From the NCBI GenBank assembly GCA_964448405.1, contig CAYUVW010000002.1, positions 1 to 64,000 on the forward strand: a stretch of 64,000 nucleotides of DNA. The letters run 5' to 3'. The stretch comes from DAORHV01 sp964448405 (GTDB lineage Bacteria; Patescibacteriota; Gracilibacteria; Peribacterales; Peribacteraceae). A model generated the notes under the pieces. That model did not search any database. It was not told where the DNA came from and saw only the letters and a list, made by a program, of their open reading frames with translations. This document shows positions 38,783 to 47,473 of this stretch, piece after piece (the stretch's first letter is position 1; every line of letters begins with the position of its first letter). The translations under genes and the position numbers were made by a program.

Positions 38783-39760
38783 ATGCAAATTCGCCTCTCT
38801 CCGGTCTCCGGCACATCGCTGCGAATTTGCCTGTATCTGGCTGTCCCCGTACTTGCAGTGTACGGCGTGCATCAATTGAGCAATTGGCTCTCACCCGGGA
38901 CGTTGCACGTGCTTTCCATGAAATTCTTGAGCCTCTTCATTGAAGCGACTCCGTTTTTGCTGATCGGCAGCATTGTTTCAGGGATGATTGAAACGTATGT
39001 CAGTCCGGATGCGCTCATGCGCTTCGTACCAAAGAACCGCTGCGCGCGCGTACTGGTGGGGTCATGTCTGGGAATGGTATTTCCAGTCTGTGAATGCGGA
39101 GTCGTGCCTGTCGTACGAAGACTGCTGCGCAAAGGCATGCCTTCGGGGATGGCAATTGCATTCTTGCTTGGTGCCCCGACACTGAACCCGATTGTCCTGC
39201 TGAGTACCATAAAAGCATTCGGTTTTGGGCCAATCCTCTTCTGGCGAATGGCGGGAACAGTAGCGGTCGCATCGCTGGTGGGAATAGCAGTAAGCGGAAA
39301 AGTGTTACCGGATCCGCGTACAAACGGTCACGTGCATCGGGCTCCTGCTCGAAGTATTCGCGATGCGCTCGCGCATGCCGCAGATGATTTTTTGGGCATC
39401 GGAGGATACCTTGTCCTGGGCGCCATCTTGGCGACATGCACACAGGCATTCGTATCTCAATCCATGATCGCATCCATCGGCATGCACCCCGTGTTGTCGG
39501 TTCCTGCAATGGAAATTCTGGCATTCGTACTCAGCATCTGCTCGACAATCGATGCCTTCATCGCCGTTGGATTCACCGGCACGTTCAGCGCAGGTGCGAT
39601 CGTTGCATTTTTGGTGTACGGACCCATGGTCGATATCAAGAGCACGCTCATGTTCTTGAATGTCTTCCCGCGCAAGACAGTGCTCAGCCTCATGCTGTTC
39701 CCGCTGCTGCTGACGACGGTGCTTGGCGTTCTGCTGAATTTGCTTCATCTCTTGCGCTGA
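38783..39760 (+). CDS. Permease of the DUF318/ArsP_1 (YraQ-like) family
   Basis: A 325-residue protein with about eight helices. FLSLFIEATPFLLIGSIVSGMIETYVSPDALMRFVPKN, then GMVFPVCECGVVPVVRRLLRKGMPSGMAIAFLLGAPTLNPIVLLSTI, and in the second half FTGTFSAGAIVAFLVYGPMVDIKSTLMFLN are the family blocks. The CxCG motif and paired halves may form the transport site. It is followed 4 bp later by a TIGR03943 protein, its usual partner. It has its own leaderless promoter downstream of znuB, so it can be expressed apart from the importer. Confidence 0.82.
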   Translation: MQIRLSPVSGTSLRICLYLAVPVLAVYGVHQLSNWLSPGTLHVLSMKFLSLFIEATPFLLIGSIVSGMIETYVSPDALMRFVPKNRCARVLVGSCLGMVFPVCECGVVPVVRRLLRKGMPSGMAIAFLLGAPTLNPIVLLSTIKAFGFGPILFWRMAGTVAVASLVGIAVSGKVLPDPRTNGHVHRAPARSIRDALAHAADDFLGIGGYLVLGAILATCTQAFVSQSMIASIGMHPVLSVPAMEILAFVLSICSTIDAFIAVGFTGTFSAGAIVAFLVYGPMVDIKSTLMFLNVFPRKTVLSLMLFPLLLTTVLGVLLNLLHLLR

Positions 39761-39764
39761 AACC

Positions 39765-40670
39765 ATGCCTACCTCTTTTGATCTGAAGCGGCCTGATCCA
39801 CATACGCACTGCGGTTGTGAACATGCATCCGCCGCTGTCGGCGACTGGGCTGGAACCGCGCTGCTCTACGGCGGAGGAATGTATTTTCTCGCGCTGATCG
39901 GCTCAGGAAATCTGTCGAATTACGTTCACAGCAGGTTCACATGGATTGTCTGGATCGGCGCAGCCGCGTTCTTTGTCTTGGCTTACGTAAAAATGACGAC
40001 AACCGCTTCTGGAAAATCACAGTGCTGTGGCAGTCATGCCGAGTGGAAGCTCTGGTTGCTGGCATTACCGCTGATGATGGGATTTCTTCTCCCATCCGCG
40101 CCACTGAATGCATCCAGCATTAGCCGCCAGGCTCCACAATCCACAAGCACGCCGGGTCCGAGGCGCCCTCCGCCGGACGTACAAGCAATCTTGAAAGATG
40201 AAGTCGGCATGAGCATGTTGCTCACTCCCGAATCCGATCCGGATCTGCTTGGCAATATGTACGACACCACTACGCCGGACCCCGCACGCTTGCGCACCAC
40301 GACGGACTACACGCTCTTGGATTGGTTTTGGAAGTATGTGGACGTAGGCGAACAACGGCAAACTCTGGATGGCCAACGTGTCGATCTGGTGGGCTTCGTC
40401 TACCGCGGCGAGAACGATACAGAGAAGGAATTCATCCTCGCTCGGTACTTTATGTACCATTGCATCTTCGACACCATTCCCATTGGCATACCAACTACAT
40501 GGCAAGAAGGGGGTGAGCTTGCCGAAGATACGTGGGTACGCGTGCGTGGAACGCTTCGCTTTGTTCCCGATGATTCCGGCACACCCTTGCTGACCATTGC
40601 AGCAGATACAATTGAAGTGGTGCCGCAACCCGAAACGCCCTACCTGTATCCGGACGGCATGCTCCTTTAG
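39765..40670 (+). CDS. TIGR03943 family putative permease subunit
   Basis: A 301-residue protein with a His/Cys-rich N-terminus (DPHTHCGCEHASA), two or three N-terminal helices (to about residue 115), a linker and a C-terminal soluble domain (about 180-300; ALRTTTDYTLLDWF, VGFVYRGENDTEKEFILARYFMYHCIFDTIPIGIPT). It matches the partner protein of DUF318 permeases, often seen near zinc-regulated genes. The combination znuACB-permease-TIGR03943 points to zinc-deprivation physiology, although the substrate of the pair is undefined. Confidence 0.8.
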   Translation: MPTSFDLKRPDPHTHCGCEHASAAVGDWAGTALLYGGGMYFLALIGSGNLSNYVHSRFTWIVWIGAAAFFVLAYVKMTTTASGKSQCCGSHAEWKLWLLALPLMMGFLLPSAPLNASSISRQAPQSTSTPGPRRPPPDVQAILKDEVGMSMLLTPESDPDLLGNMYDTTTPDPARLRTTTDYTLLDWFWKYVDVGEQRQTLDGQRVDLVGFVYRGENDTEKEFILARYFMYHCIFDTIPIGIPTTWQEGGELAEDTWVRVRGTLRFVPDDSGTPLLTIAADTIEVVPQPETPYLYPDGMLL

Positions 40671-40753
40671 GCTACGCAATCATCTGCCAGCAGATACGGC
40701 ATTTTGGGAACGCCAATCTGCCGGAAACTCGCGAAGGCGAACCCTTCGGATTC

Positions 40754-40960
40754 TTAATCTTTTGAAGAGCTATTTCGCAAAAAGAGCCGACTGGCTTCGT
40801 CGTACAGCGCCCCCTTCACAGCAGCAACGCGTCGTTCTATGGCAGCAGCTGCTTCGCCGGGGATGCGCTCACCTCGTTCTAAGAATTGCACAAACTCCGC
40901 ATCCGACATTTTGTCGTAGACTGTCTGCTTAGGGGTTGTAGGAGTGCGCTTAGGAAGCAT
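40754..40960 (-). CDS. Small charged protein (68 aa), unknown
   Basis: MLPKRTPTTPKQTVYDKMSD at the N-terminus, then a helical region with Glu/Arg/Ala (EFVQFLERGERIPGEAAAAIERRVAAVKGALYDEASRL). No Cys or membrane segment. The -10 TAGTCT (40967-40972, minus strand) lies exactly 6 nt before the ATG, the geometry of other genes here, which raises my confidence that it is real. No family recognised. Confidence 0.6.
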   Translation of the reverse strand: MLPKRTPTTPKQTVYDKMSDAEFVQFLERGERIPGEAAAAIERRVAAVKGALYDEASRLFLRNSSSKD

Positions 40961-41066
40961 GCTTGCAGACTAAGGCACCAAGAAGAAAGCGCAAGAATTT
41001 TAACAGTGAAGTCGAAAATAGGCTGTTCTGCATCGGTAAAAAGACTGAGCGTGTTACTATCGCCAC

Positions 41067-41477
41067 ATGTCGAAAACGGCACTCAATCTTTCGGTCGTCA
41101 TTCCCGCTCCCGCCGCGCAGGTGTGGCGCATGTTCAACGACCCCGAATTCACCCGAGAGATGGGCGGCGAATACGTTTCGGAGTGGAAAGTCGGCTCACA
41201 TTTGTGTTGGATGGGACCCGAAGGAGTGATGTTCACCGACGGCAGAATCCTGAAGATTGTGCCGTGCAAGCTGTTGCAGCACACGCTATTCCATCCGGAC
41301 AGCAACGAGGAGCTGATGTCGACCATCACCTATGAACTGACGGAGCAAGGCGGTTCGACGACCGTGAAAATCTTGGAGCAATTCGCCGATCCGATTTCCG
41401 AGGACGAGTACGAAGACTCGCTCGGCGCCTGGGAAGCAGCGCTGGATGCAGTGAAGGAGTTGCTGAGCAAATCCTGA
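41067..41477 (+). CDS. SRPBCC/AHSA1-like domain protein (first of a local set)
   Basis: A 136-residue START-like fold: LNLSVVIPAPAAQVWRMFNDPEFTREMGGEYVSEWKVG at the N-terminus, a central beta sheet (GRILKIVPCKLLQHTLFHPD, TITYELTEQGGSTTVKILEQF) and a C-terminal helix (AWEAALDAVKELLSKS). Such proteins bind hydrophobic ligands in a deep cavity or act as chaperone co-factors. The -10 TACTAT (41055-41060) lies 6 nt before the ATG. Three full SRPBCC genes and one fragment occur between 41.0 and 44.5 kb. Confidence 0.85.
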   Translation: MSKTALNLSVVIPAPAAQVWRMFNDPEFTREMGGEYVSEWKVGSHLCWMGPEGVMFTDGRILKIVPCKLLQHTLFHPDSNEELMSTITYELTEQGGSTTVKILEQFADPISEDEYEDSLGAWEAALDAVKELLSKS

Positions 41478-41478
41478 T

Positions 41479-42396
41479 CTACACGAGGTAGATATACCCT
41501 TTCAACGACTGCTGCGGACCGAGGTGCCCCGACATCTGTGCGGGGGCCACCGTTTTCAGCCTGCCGTCGTAGCCGCCACCCCAGGTGTCCGAGTCCGGTC
41601 CGTTGTCGGCTGCAAAGCTGGCATACGAACTGCCGTTAGCTTCGTTGAGCAAAATATTCCCGGCCGCATCTACGGCTTCCACAAACGCGACGTGGCCGTT
41701 GTTGGGATCGGAGTTCAGCGTCCACACAGCCACGGCGTTGGCACGCGGAGTAGTGCCGAATTGGTACGGCTTACCGGGGCCCGTGAGCTGGTCGATCCAC
41801 TTCTGTCCGGCCGCATTGGAACCGAACGTGGGAACGGACCTCAGGTCGATCTTGAGCTTTTCTTTAGTACGCGCGTAGACGAACGCCGTGCACTGTCCTC
41901 CATTCCCGATATTCACGTACATGTTGGCACTCTTCTCGCAGTACGCGGCATTGCGCAGATCTGGAAGATTGTTGCCGGCCACCGGATTGATGGTGATGAC
42001 CGTCCACACGTTACCTCCTTTGGCGGGACTGCCGGGCGCGGTAAACACCGTGATCTTGCTTCCGTCGGGACGACGCAATTCCCATGGCGCAGCCTGGGCA
42101 GCGCCGGACTTGGCATTGCTCTTCACGGCCTTCATGGGGATGGAAATCGTTGCAGTCGCACCAGCAGCCGTAACAGGAACAACGGCGCTTGTCGGCGCAC
42201 CCAGCGCATCGGTGGGCTTGTTGGCCGAACCGTATGTTGGCAGACGCACCAGCGTGCAGCCGGTCCACGCATCGGGACACATGTTCTTCAGGACGATGGT
42301 TTGAGTAAACGCGGAGTTCTCCCCCATGACTTGCCGCGTTGCGACGGACTTGGAGACGAACAACGCGCCCAACTGGGCGTCGGCAGGAGACGGCAT
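41479..42396 (-). CDS. CHAP-domain peptidoglycan hydrolase with NBR1-Ig-like domain
   Basis: About 305 residues. Residues ~25-150 form an Ig-like/NBR1-type beta domain (TQTIVLKNMCPDAWTGCTLVRLP, ATISIPMKAV, APWELRRPDG). The C-terminal ~145 residues are a CHAP amidase/endopeptidase: GNGGQCTAFVYARTK (nucleophile Cys) and NNGHVAFVEAVDAAGNILLNEANGS (His and following Asn/Glu). It would cleave peptidoglycan cross-links or stems. No signal peptide is visible, so its export route is open. The start is ATG 42396 after a pyrimidine-rich leader and -10 TAGAAT; a TTG at 42474 would add 26 residues. Confidence 0.75.
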   Translation of the reverse strand: MPSPADAQLGALFVSKSVATRQVMGENSAFTQTIVLKNMCPDAWTGCTLVRLPTYGSANKPTDALGAPTSAVVPVTAAGATATISIPMKAVKSNAKSGAAQAAPWELRRPDGSKITVFTAPGSPAKGGNVWTVITINPVAGNNLPDLRNAAYCEKSANMYVNIGNGGQCTAFVYARTKEKLKIDLRSVPTFGSNAAGQKWIDQLTGPGKPYQFGTTPRANAVAVWTLNSDPNNGHVAFVEAVDAAGNILLNEANGSSYASFAADNGPDSDTWGGGYDGRLKTVAPAQMSGHLGPQQSLKGYIYLV

Positions 42397-42479
42397 AGGC
42401 GAAGGGGAAGCACTTCTGTCGTGGAGCGATTCTACACCTGGATCATCCGGACAATGCTGAAGATGGGAACGCAATGGAG

Positions 42480-43121
42480 CTATTGCCTCAACAATCCTCT
42501 CTCAATCACCACCGACTGATCCCGCTCTCCACCCAGCGTACGCACACGCCATCCGCTGCCTTCTTGCCGCAGGCACTCTTCCACCGCACGCGACACTCCG
42601 GGAAAGCGGCGCAATTCTTGCGTGCCGTAATCATCGACCACAAGAATTCCGTGCTCCGACATGCGCGGCAGCACCAGACGCAAGCATTCGCGTACCGCTT
42701 GGTAAAAGTCGCAATCAATATGCACCAGTGAAAACGGACCCGAAATGTTCGGCAACGTATCGGCAAAGACACCCTTGTGCAGGGCGCACACACTTTGCAG
42801 GTCGTACGCGGAAAGCAAATCGACCACTGTGTCTGGACTGCTATCGGCAAAAATTCCGGGGCCGGCTATGGTGCCAGCATCCTCTGGACCGGGTACCGGC
42901 AAACCTTGCCAGCTATCCAGCAAATGTACCGTGCGGCCGGGCGCGTACTGCAAACTGGCCTGAGCCAAGAGCAGCGCGCTGCCGCCGCGAAATACACCCA
43001 GTTCCACCATGTCACCTTCATTGCGCCGCGCCTGCCCGATAGCTTGTTCGTACAACAAGCGCAGGCGCTGGACATCGTTCACCGATATTTCCGTCGCTGC
43101 GCGAAAGACCGCTTCATCCAT
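42480..43121 (-). CDS. TylF/macrocin O-methyltransferase-like protein
   Basis: A 213-residue class I SAM methyltransferase. GDMVELGVFRGGSALLLAQ is the SAM loop, HLLDSWQGLPVPGPEDAGT and ALHKGVFADTLPNISGPFSLVHIDCDFYQAVRECLRLVLPRM carry the metal-binding Asp residues, and ILVVDDYGT completes the core. The TylF group methylates sugar hydroxyls of macrolides, but homologues are widespread in surface glycan clusters. The -10 TAGGCT (43128-43133) lies 6 nt before the ATG. No glycan genes adjoin it. Confidence 0.85.
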   Translation of the reverse strand: MDEAVFRAATEISVNDVQRLRLLYEQAIGQARRNEGDMVELGVFRGGSALLLAQASLQYAPGRTVHLLDSWQGLPVPGPEDAGTIAGPGIFADSSPDTVVDLLSAYDLQSVCALHKGVFADTLPNISGPFSLVHIDCDFYQAVRECLRLVLPRMSEHGILVVDDYGTQELRRFPGVSRAVEECLRQEGSGWRVRTLGGERDQSVVIERGLLRQ

Positions 43122-43260
43122 GTGAACAGCCTACCATGGAGTAAAACGACGGATGCGCGTTGTGAGGGCTCCGGAAGCCGGAACCGGCAAATTCACCTCA
43201 TGCCGAAACACCGTGCAACTGTTTTGCGCTAGTATCCAGTTCTCTCCTCCACCGCACGTC

Positions 43261-43755
43261 ATGGCCTACAAACCGCCCAAGCCAGCGCTTCCGCGCGACC
43301 CACTGCAGCAATTCAACCTTGTGATCACCCATGAGTTTGCAGCTCCGCGCGAACGCGTGTTCAAAGCCTGGGTCGAGCCTGCGCAAATGGCCAAGTGGTG
43401 GGGGCCCAACGGCTTCACCAATCCCACCTGCGAATTGGATGCGAAAGCCGGCGGCGCGATATTCATAGAGATGACCGGGCCGGACGGAACGTCGTATCCC
43501 ATGAGCGGCATGTTCCGCGAGGTAATAGAGCCGGAACTGTTGGTCTTCAGCGCCATTCCGGCAATGGAGGCTGGACGACCGGTAGCAGAAGTTATGGATA
43601 CCGTGATGTTCGAAGACATTGGAGGAAAAACAAAGATGACTCTGCGCGCGCATGTCGTGAGCGCAAACGCCACCGGCCTGAAGATGCTGCAGGGACAAAA
43701 ACAAGGCTGGATAGAAAGCCTGGAACGTCTGGACGCATTGTTGCTCTCGGCCTGA
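43261..43755 (+). CDS. SRPBCC/AHSA1 family protein
   Basis: A 164-residue activator of Hsp90 ATPase-like protein. FNLVITHEFAAPRERVFKAWVEPAQMAKWWGPNGFTNPTCELDAKAGGAIFIEMTGPDG is the standard N-terminal block, and a C-terminal helix (LKMLQGQKQGWIESLERLDALL) closes the cavity. Bacterial members bind lipids or aromatic ligands; no chaperone partner is implied. The start ATG 43261 follows a T/C-rich leader. It is followed 32 bp later by another SRPBCC gene. Confidence 0.9.
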   Translation: MAYKPPKPALPRDPLQQFNLVITHEFAAPRERVFKAWVEPAQMAKWWGPNGFTNPTCELDAKAGGAIFIEMTGPDGTSYPMSGMFREVIEPELLVFSAIPAMEAGRPVAEVMDTVMFEDIGGKTKMTLRAHVVSANATGLKMLQGQKQGWIESLERLDALLLSA

Positions 43756-43787
43756 TACGCTGTATCTGCATCTTTTCCCCTTTCTTT

Positions 43788-44315
43788 ATGACTACCGCCC
43801 TCATCGTCATCGGCGTCTTGATCGTCGGTCTCCTTGTCGTCATCGTCAGCCGCCCGAACAACTTTCGCTACGAACGATCCATCAGTATTGCTGCGCCTGC
43901 CGACAAAGCATTCGCACAGGTGATCGATTTCAACAAATGGGCAGCTTGGTCGCCATGGGAAAAAATGGATCTGAACACCAAGAAAACATACGAAGGCGCA
44001 CCTTCCGGTGTGGGAGCCAAATACCACTGGCTCGGCAACAAGAACGTCGGCGAAGGTCGCATGGAAATCACCGAAGTGAAACCGAATGAATTGATCCGTA
44101 TCCGCTTGGAATTCATCAAGCCGATGGCCGCCGTGAACACAACCGACTTCACCTTCAAGCAGGACGGCTCAAACGTCGTCGTCACGCAGAGCATGTACGG
44201 CTGCAATACCTTCATGGGTAAGGCGTTCGGTCTGGTCATGAACATGGACAAGATGATCGGCAGCCAGTTCGCAAAAGGCCTGGCCGACATCAAGCGCATC
44301 GCCGAAGCCAAGTAA
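43788..44315 (+). CDS. Membrane-anchored SRPBCC (polyketide-cyclase-like) protein
   Basis: A 175-residue protein with one N-terminal helix (about 1-22, TALIVIGVLIVGLLVVIVS) and a START-like domain: NFRYERSISIAAPADKAFAQVIDFNKWAAWSPWEKMD, GVGAKYHWLGNKNVGEGRMEITEVKPNELIRIRLEFIKPM and a C-terminal helix around GSQFAKGLADIKRIAEAK. It belongs to the Polyketide_cyc2 branch. The leader (CATCTTTTCCCCTTTCTTT) is purely pyrimidine after position two. Confidence 0.88.
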   Translation: MTTALIVIGVLIVGLLVVIVSRPNNFRYERSISIAAPADKAFAQVIDFNKWAAWSPWEKMDLNTKKTYEGAPSGVGAKYHWLGNKNVGEGRMEITEVKPNELIRIRLEFIKPMAAVNTTDFTFKQDGSNVVVTQSMYGCNTFMGKAFGLVMNMDKMIGSQFAKGLADIKRIAEAK

Positions 44316-44329
44316 TTTCCGTCATTCCC

Positions 44330-44443
44330 GTGCCCGCCTCCGACACCAGCGACCGCGAAATCATCATCACTCGCGTCGTCGACGCACCGCGCGCGCTGGT
44401 GTGGAAGGCATGTAGTGCTACGCCCCCACTATGCGCTCTATGA
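44330..44443 (+). pseudogene. Truncated third AHSA1/SRPBCC gene (N-terminus only)
   Basis: From GTG 44330 the frame encodes a clear AHSA1-type start, SDREIIITRVVDAPRALVWKA, and then loses similarity at about residue 27 and stops 10 codons later. The break coincides with the 3' end of the opposing HupE-like gene, whose stop codon is at 44418-44420. A deletion or insertion that brought the HupE-like gene next to the SRPBCC cluster probably destroyed the rest. Confidence 0.7.
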
Positions 44444-45236
44444 ACCAATAGAGCGCGATTGCGGCTATGGCTCCGGCAAAGAACTGAATGGCTCGCGGAT
44501 ACCACGACGTTCTACGGAACAAGAGAATGAACGGCATGGCTACTGCGATAATGCACAATTGGCCGATTTCTACGCCGACGTTGAAAAACAGTAACGATGG
44601 AAGAAATTGCCCCTCGGGAATGGAAAAATCTTGCAGAAGCCCGGCAAAACCAAGGCCGTGAAAAAGTCCGAACAGAGCAATCAGTGAAACCTTGGATTCA
44701 AGCAATGCGAAGAATGTGTAGCGTCGAAAAAACACCGTGCCGATCGCCATGATGACAATGGAAAGAGCGATCACGGGCTCCACAAGGCGAGAGCTCAAAG
44801 TGAACAAATTCGCTCCGGCCAGCAGAAGCGTAATACTGTGTGCGACCGTGAACGCCGTGATGGATTTCATCATCTGGCGCAACGTGACGAACGTCAGCAA
44901 TAAGGAGAGCACGAAAAGAACATGGTCTGCGCCTTCAAGAATGTGTCGTAGGCCAAGAACGATGAATGTTGCCGCGTTCTCCCAAAAACCTACTTTGCCT
45001 GAGAAGACAGTGTCCACCAGTCGCTGCTTGTACGCGGCATCTCCGTTGGTCATGTCTGGCTGGCCGCTAAGGTAAGCGTCTAACTCAGCCTGAGTCATGT
45101 TCGGATGCGCCTGCAAATAGTCGACCAGCTCAATCGGCAGCAACTCATGCGCGAAGGCTTGGTATGGCATCGACACGGACAGAGCGCATGTAACGAGTGC
45201 GAACAGAACGGCAATGGAAGAAGTCATGCGCTGCAT
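44418..45236 (-). CDS. HupE/UreJ-like membrane protein
   Basis: A 272-residue protein with a signal peptide (ending YQAFAHE), a short extracytoplasmic part and six or seven helices. LGLRHILEGADHVLFVLSLLLTF, AHSITLLLAG and ALFGLFHGLGFAGLL are HupE/UreJ_2 hallmarks with conserved His/Asp/Glu likely to bind nickel or another metal. No hydrogenase or urease genes lie nearby, so its metal is uncertain. ATG 45236 is preceded by CATTCT at 6 nt. It overlaps the end of the truncated SRPBCC fragment. Confidence 0.85.
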   Translation of the reverse strand: MQRMTSSIAVLFALVTCALSVSMPYQAFAHELLPIELVDYLQAHPNMTQAELDAYLSGQPDMTNGDAAYKQRLVDTVFSGKVGFWENAATFIVLGLRHILEGADHVLFVLSLLLTFVTLRQMMKSITAFTVAHSITLLLAGANLFTLSSRLVEPVIALSIVIMAIGTVFFRRYTFFALLESKVSLIALFGLFHGLGFAGLLQDFSIPEGQFLPSLLFFNVGVEIGQLCIIAVAMPFILLFRRTSWYPRAIQFFAGAIAAIALYWFIERIVGA

Positions 45237-45291
45237 GGGACCAGAATGACGCAAGGACATTCTGTTTCCAAGCCGCTTTCCGAACAGCAAC

Positions 45292-45324
45292 AAAGAAGCC
45301 GCGCTGCTCGGCACGGCTTCTTTT
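45292..45324 (-). terminator. Terminator of the two-component operon
   Basis: AAAGAAGCCG (45292-45301) pairs with CGGCTTCTTT (45314-45323) around a 12-base loop. On the minus strand it follows the histidine kinase gene. T-rich flanks make it usable in both directions. Confidence 0.65.
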
Positions 45325-45454
45325 GCCCTTTTCCTTCCCTATGCACTACTGTTGATTGCTTCTTGAGGACGCGGATGTTCCGCAGCACCGTATGAATATG
45401 CAGTAAAAAACAGTGAACAGCGCTCACTCTACTTCAGGGCGACTTAAGACAAGA

Positions 45455-46651
45455 TTAAGACCGATGCTTTGCGGTGGCCTTCGAGGAAAAATACACCGTA
45501 AACGTGGTACCCGAACCTTCGGTGCTCTGTGCGCCTACGGACCAGTTGTGCAGATCGGCAATGCGCTTCACCAGCGCCAAGCCAAGGCCAAAGCCATCGT
45601 TGCTGCGCGATGTCTCGACTTGGTAGAACCGATCGAAGATACGCTTCAGTTCTGCGCCGGGAATACCAATGCCCGTATCGGTCACGGACAAGCACTCATG
45701 TGTGAGCCGGACGGTAACGGTGCCGCCATCGGGCTTGCTGAATTTTATGGCATTCGCGAGCAGATTCGACACTAGCTGTCGCAGAAGAGCTGCATCGGCA
45801 TTCACATGCACGCCGAATGCGAGCTCTTTCACAATAGTCACGCGCTTTTCCATCGCGGCAGATGCGTGACGATCGATGGTAGTTGCGACCAAATCCGTGA
45901 TATCGGTTGGTTCGAGTGCCAGTATCAATTGATCGAGACGCGCCAATTCCAACAGACGCTCGACCAACAGCGAAACTTCTTTCAAATCACCTTTGGCGGA
46001 CTCAATCCCCTCGCGATACTGCTTGGTTTTCAGCGCAAGATCCAACGACGAGCTGAGTGTGGCCAGCGGCGTACGCAGTTCATGACTGGCATCTTGGGTG
46101 AATTGCTCCAGGCGTTGCATGGCTCGCTCGGCAGGCACCAGGCTCTTGCGGGCGAAAAATTGCCCGACGATGAATGTGAGCGCAGAAATAGCGATACTGA
46201 CCAACAGGTAAATCAGCGCACGCACCGGCAGGCCGCCGACCGGAAGGCGTTCCAATTCTGCCACCTGCAAATAACCAACAATGTCGTCACCGGGCTGAAT
46301 CGGCAGAGTAAGGACCGCATAGCGCTCATTCTGTACAATGACCGCTGCAACGCCCGCATCGCCACTGAAGGGCACATTCTCAAATAAGCCTCCCGCGTAC
46401 ACAATGCCACCGTCGGCGTTGGCAATACGTACTCGCTCACGCAACTGTGGAGACAGGAAGTGCGGAAAATCCAAGCTGCCGAACTGCGCGGATTCTAAAA
46501 TGGCATGCGCAGTACGAAACAGTCGTCCGTTCATTTCGCGCTGAGAATTACCCACGTCGGCCGCCAAAAACAAGATGCCGTTTACCAGCAACAACAGGAA
46601 CACGAAAGCCGTGAACTGGAGCGCGATTGTGTGGCTGATGCGGCGAAACAT
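45455..46651 (-). CDS. Sensor histidine kinase
   Basis: A 398-residue two-helix sensor: TM1 near 12-32, a periplasmic domain of about 110 residues, TM2 near 150-170. The DHp helix carries the phospho-accepting His (FTQDASHELRTPLATLSSSLDL). The ATPase domain shows N box NLLANAIKFSK, G1 DTGIGIPGAE and G2 GFGLGLALVKRI. It is a classic EnvZ/CzcS-type kinase. It follows the response regulator by 15 bp. The ligand is not predictable; the extracytoplasmic part is small. Confidence 0.92.
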   Translation of the reverse strand: MFRRISHTIALQFTAFVFLLLLVNGILFLAADVGNSQREMNGRLFRTAHAILESAQFGSLDFPHFLSPQLRERVRIANADGGIVYAGGLFENVPFSGDAGVAAVIVQNERYAVLTLPIQPGDDIVGYLQVAELERLPVGGLPVRALIYLLVSIAISALTFIVGQFFARKSLVPAERAMQRLEQFTQDASHELRTPLATLSSSLDLALKTKQYREGIESAKGDLKEVSLLVERLLELARLDQLILALEPTDITDLVATTIDRHASAAMEKRVTIVKELAFGVHVNADAALLRQLVSNLLANAIKFSKPDGGTVTVRLTHECLSVTDTGIGIPGAELKRIFDRFYQVETSRSNDGFGLGLALVKRIADLHNWSVGAQSTEGSGTTFTVYFSSKATAKHRS

Positions 46652-46666
46652 AGGGTGGAGCGGGAC

Positions 46667-47329
46667 CTACTCGGTGGGAATCATGTATCCCTTACCGGGC
46701 ACCGTACGAATGACGCTCTTGCCCAGCTTACGACGCAAGTAGGCCACGTGCACGTCCACCGTCTGCGAAAACATGAGCTCATCGCGTCCACCCCACACGT
46801 GATCGATGATGCGCGTACGCTCCTGCACGACTCCTTTGTTACGCAGGAGGAATTCGAACAGCGCGTATTCCTTTGGCGACAAGTCTACCTTGCGGTCGCT
46901 TTTCCGGACTTCCTGCGTATTCGTGTCCAGCGTAATGACACCCGTCGTCAATTGGGGATTTTTTTCTCCGCCGTTGCGCCGAAGTAGCGCCCGAACGCGT
47001 GCGAGCAGAATATCCAAATCGAACGGCTTCGTAAGGTAGTCGTCGGCACCAATGTTCAAACCATGAACCACCTCCTGCTGCTTGGCGCGCGCGGTCAGCA
47101 TGAGAATCGGCATGTTCTTCTTGTGCTGGCGAAGCATGGAGCACAGCACATAACCGTCCATACCCGGAAGGTTGATGTCCAAAATCAGCAGATCGACCGG
47201 CTGCGTCATGGCCTTTTCAAATCCTTCTTTGCCATCGTAGGCCAGCGTGACGGAATACTGTTCCAATTCCAGAAACTGCTTAATGTTGCCGGCCAGCTTT
47301 TGCTGATCTTCGATGAGCAGAATATGCAT
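46667..47329 (-). CDS. OmpR/PhoB-family response regulator
   Basis: A 220-residue regulator. The receiver domain (1-115) contains ILLIEDQQKLAGNIKQFLE, phospho-acceptor Asp in LLILDINLPGMDGYVL, TARAKQQEVVHG and KPFDLDILLARV. A winged-helix output domain follows (KVDLSPKEYALFEFLLRN, VWGGRDELMFSQTVDVHVAYLRRKLG, IRTVPGKGYMI). It partners with the kinase downstream. A -10-like CACACT lies 6 nt before the ATG at 47329. Confidence 0.95.
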   Translation of the reverse strand: MHILLIEDQQKLAGNIKQFLELEQYSVTLAYDGKEGFEKAMTQPVDLLILDINLPGMDGYVLCSMLRQHKKNMPILMLTARAKQQEVVHGLNIGADDYLTKPFDLDILLARVRALLRRNGGEKNPQLTTGVITLDTNTQEVRKSDRKVDLSPKEYALFEFLLRNKGVVQERTRIIDHVWGGRDELMFSQTVDVHVAYLRRKLGKSVIRTVPGKGYMIPTE

Positions 47330-47473
47330 AGGGCGAGTGTGAATACAGGGTAAGCGCCACGGATTAAGGGCTGATTAAGAAGTGCGACAGAACGGCAGCG
47401 CACTGCGACGCCGAACGTTATGACGCAAAGAGCGCACGACTCTTTCAAGAATTGCCGACAAACTACGAAACCA

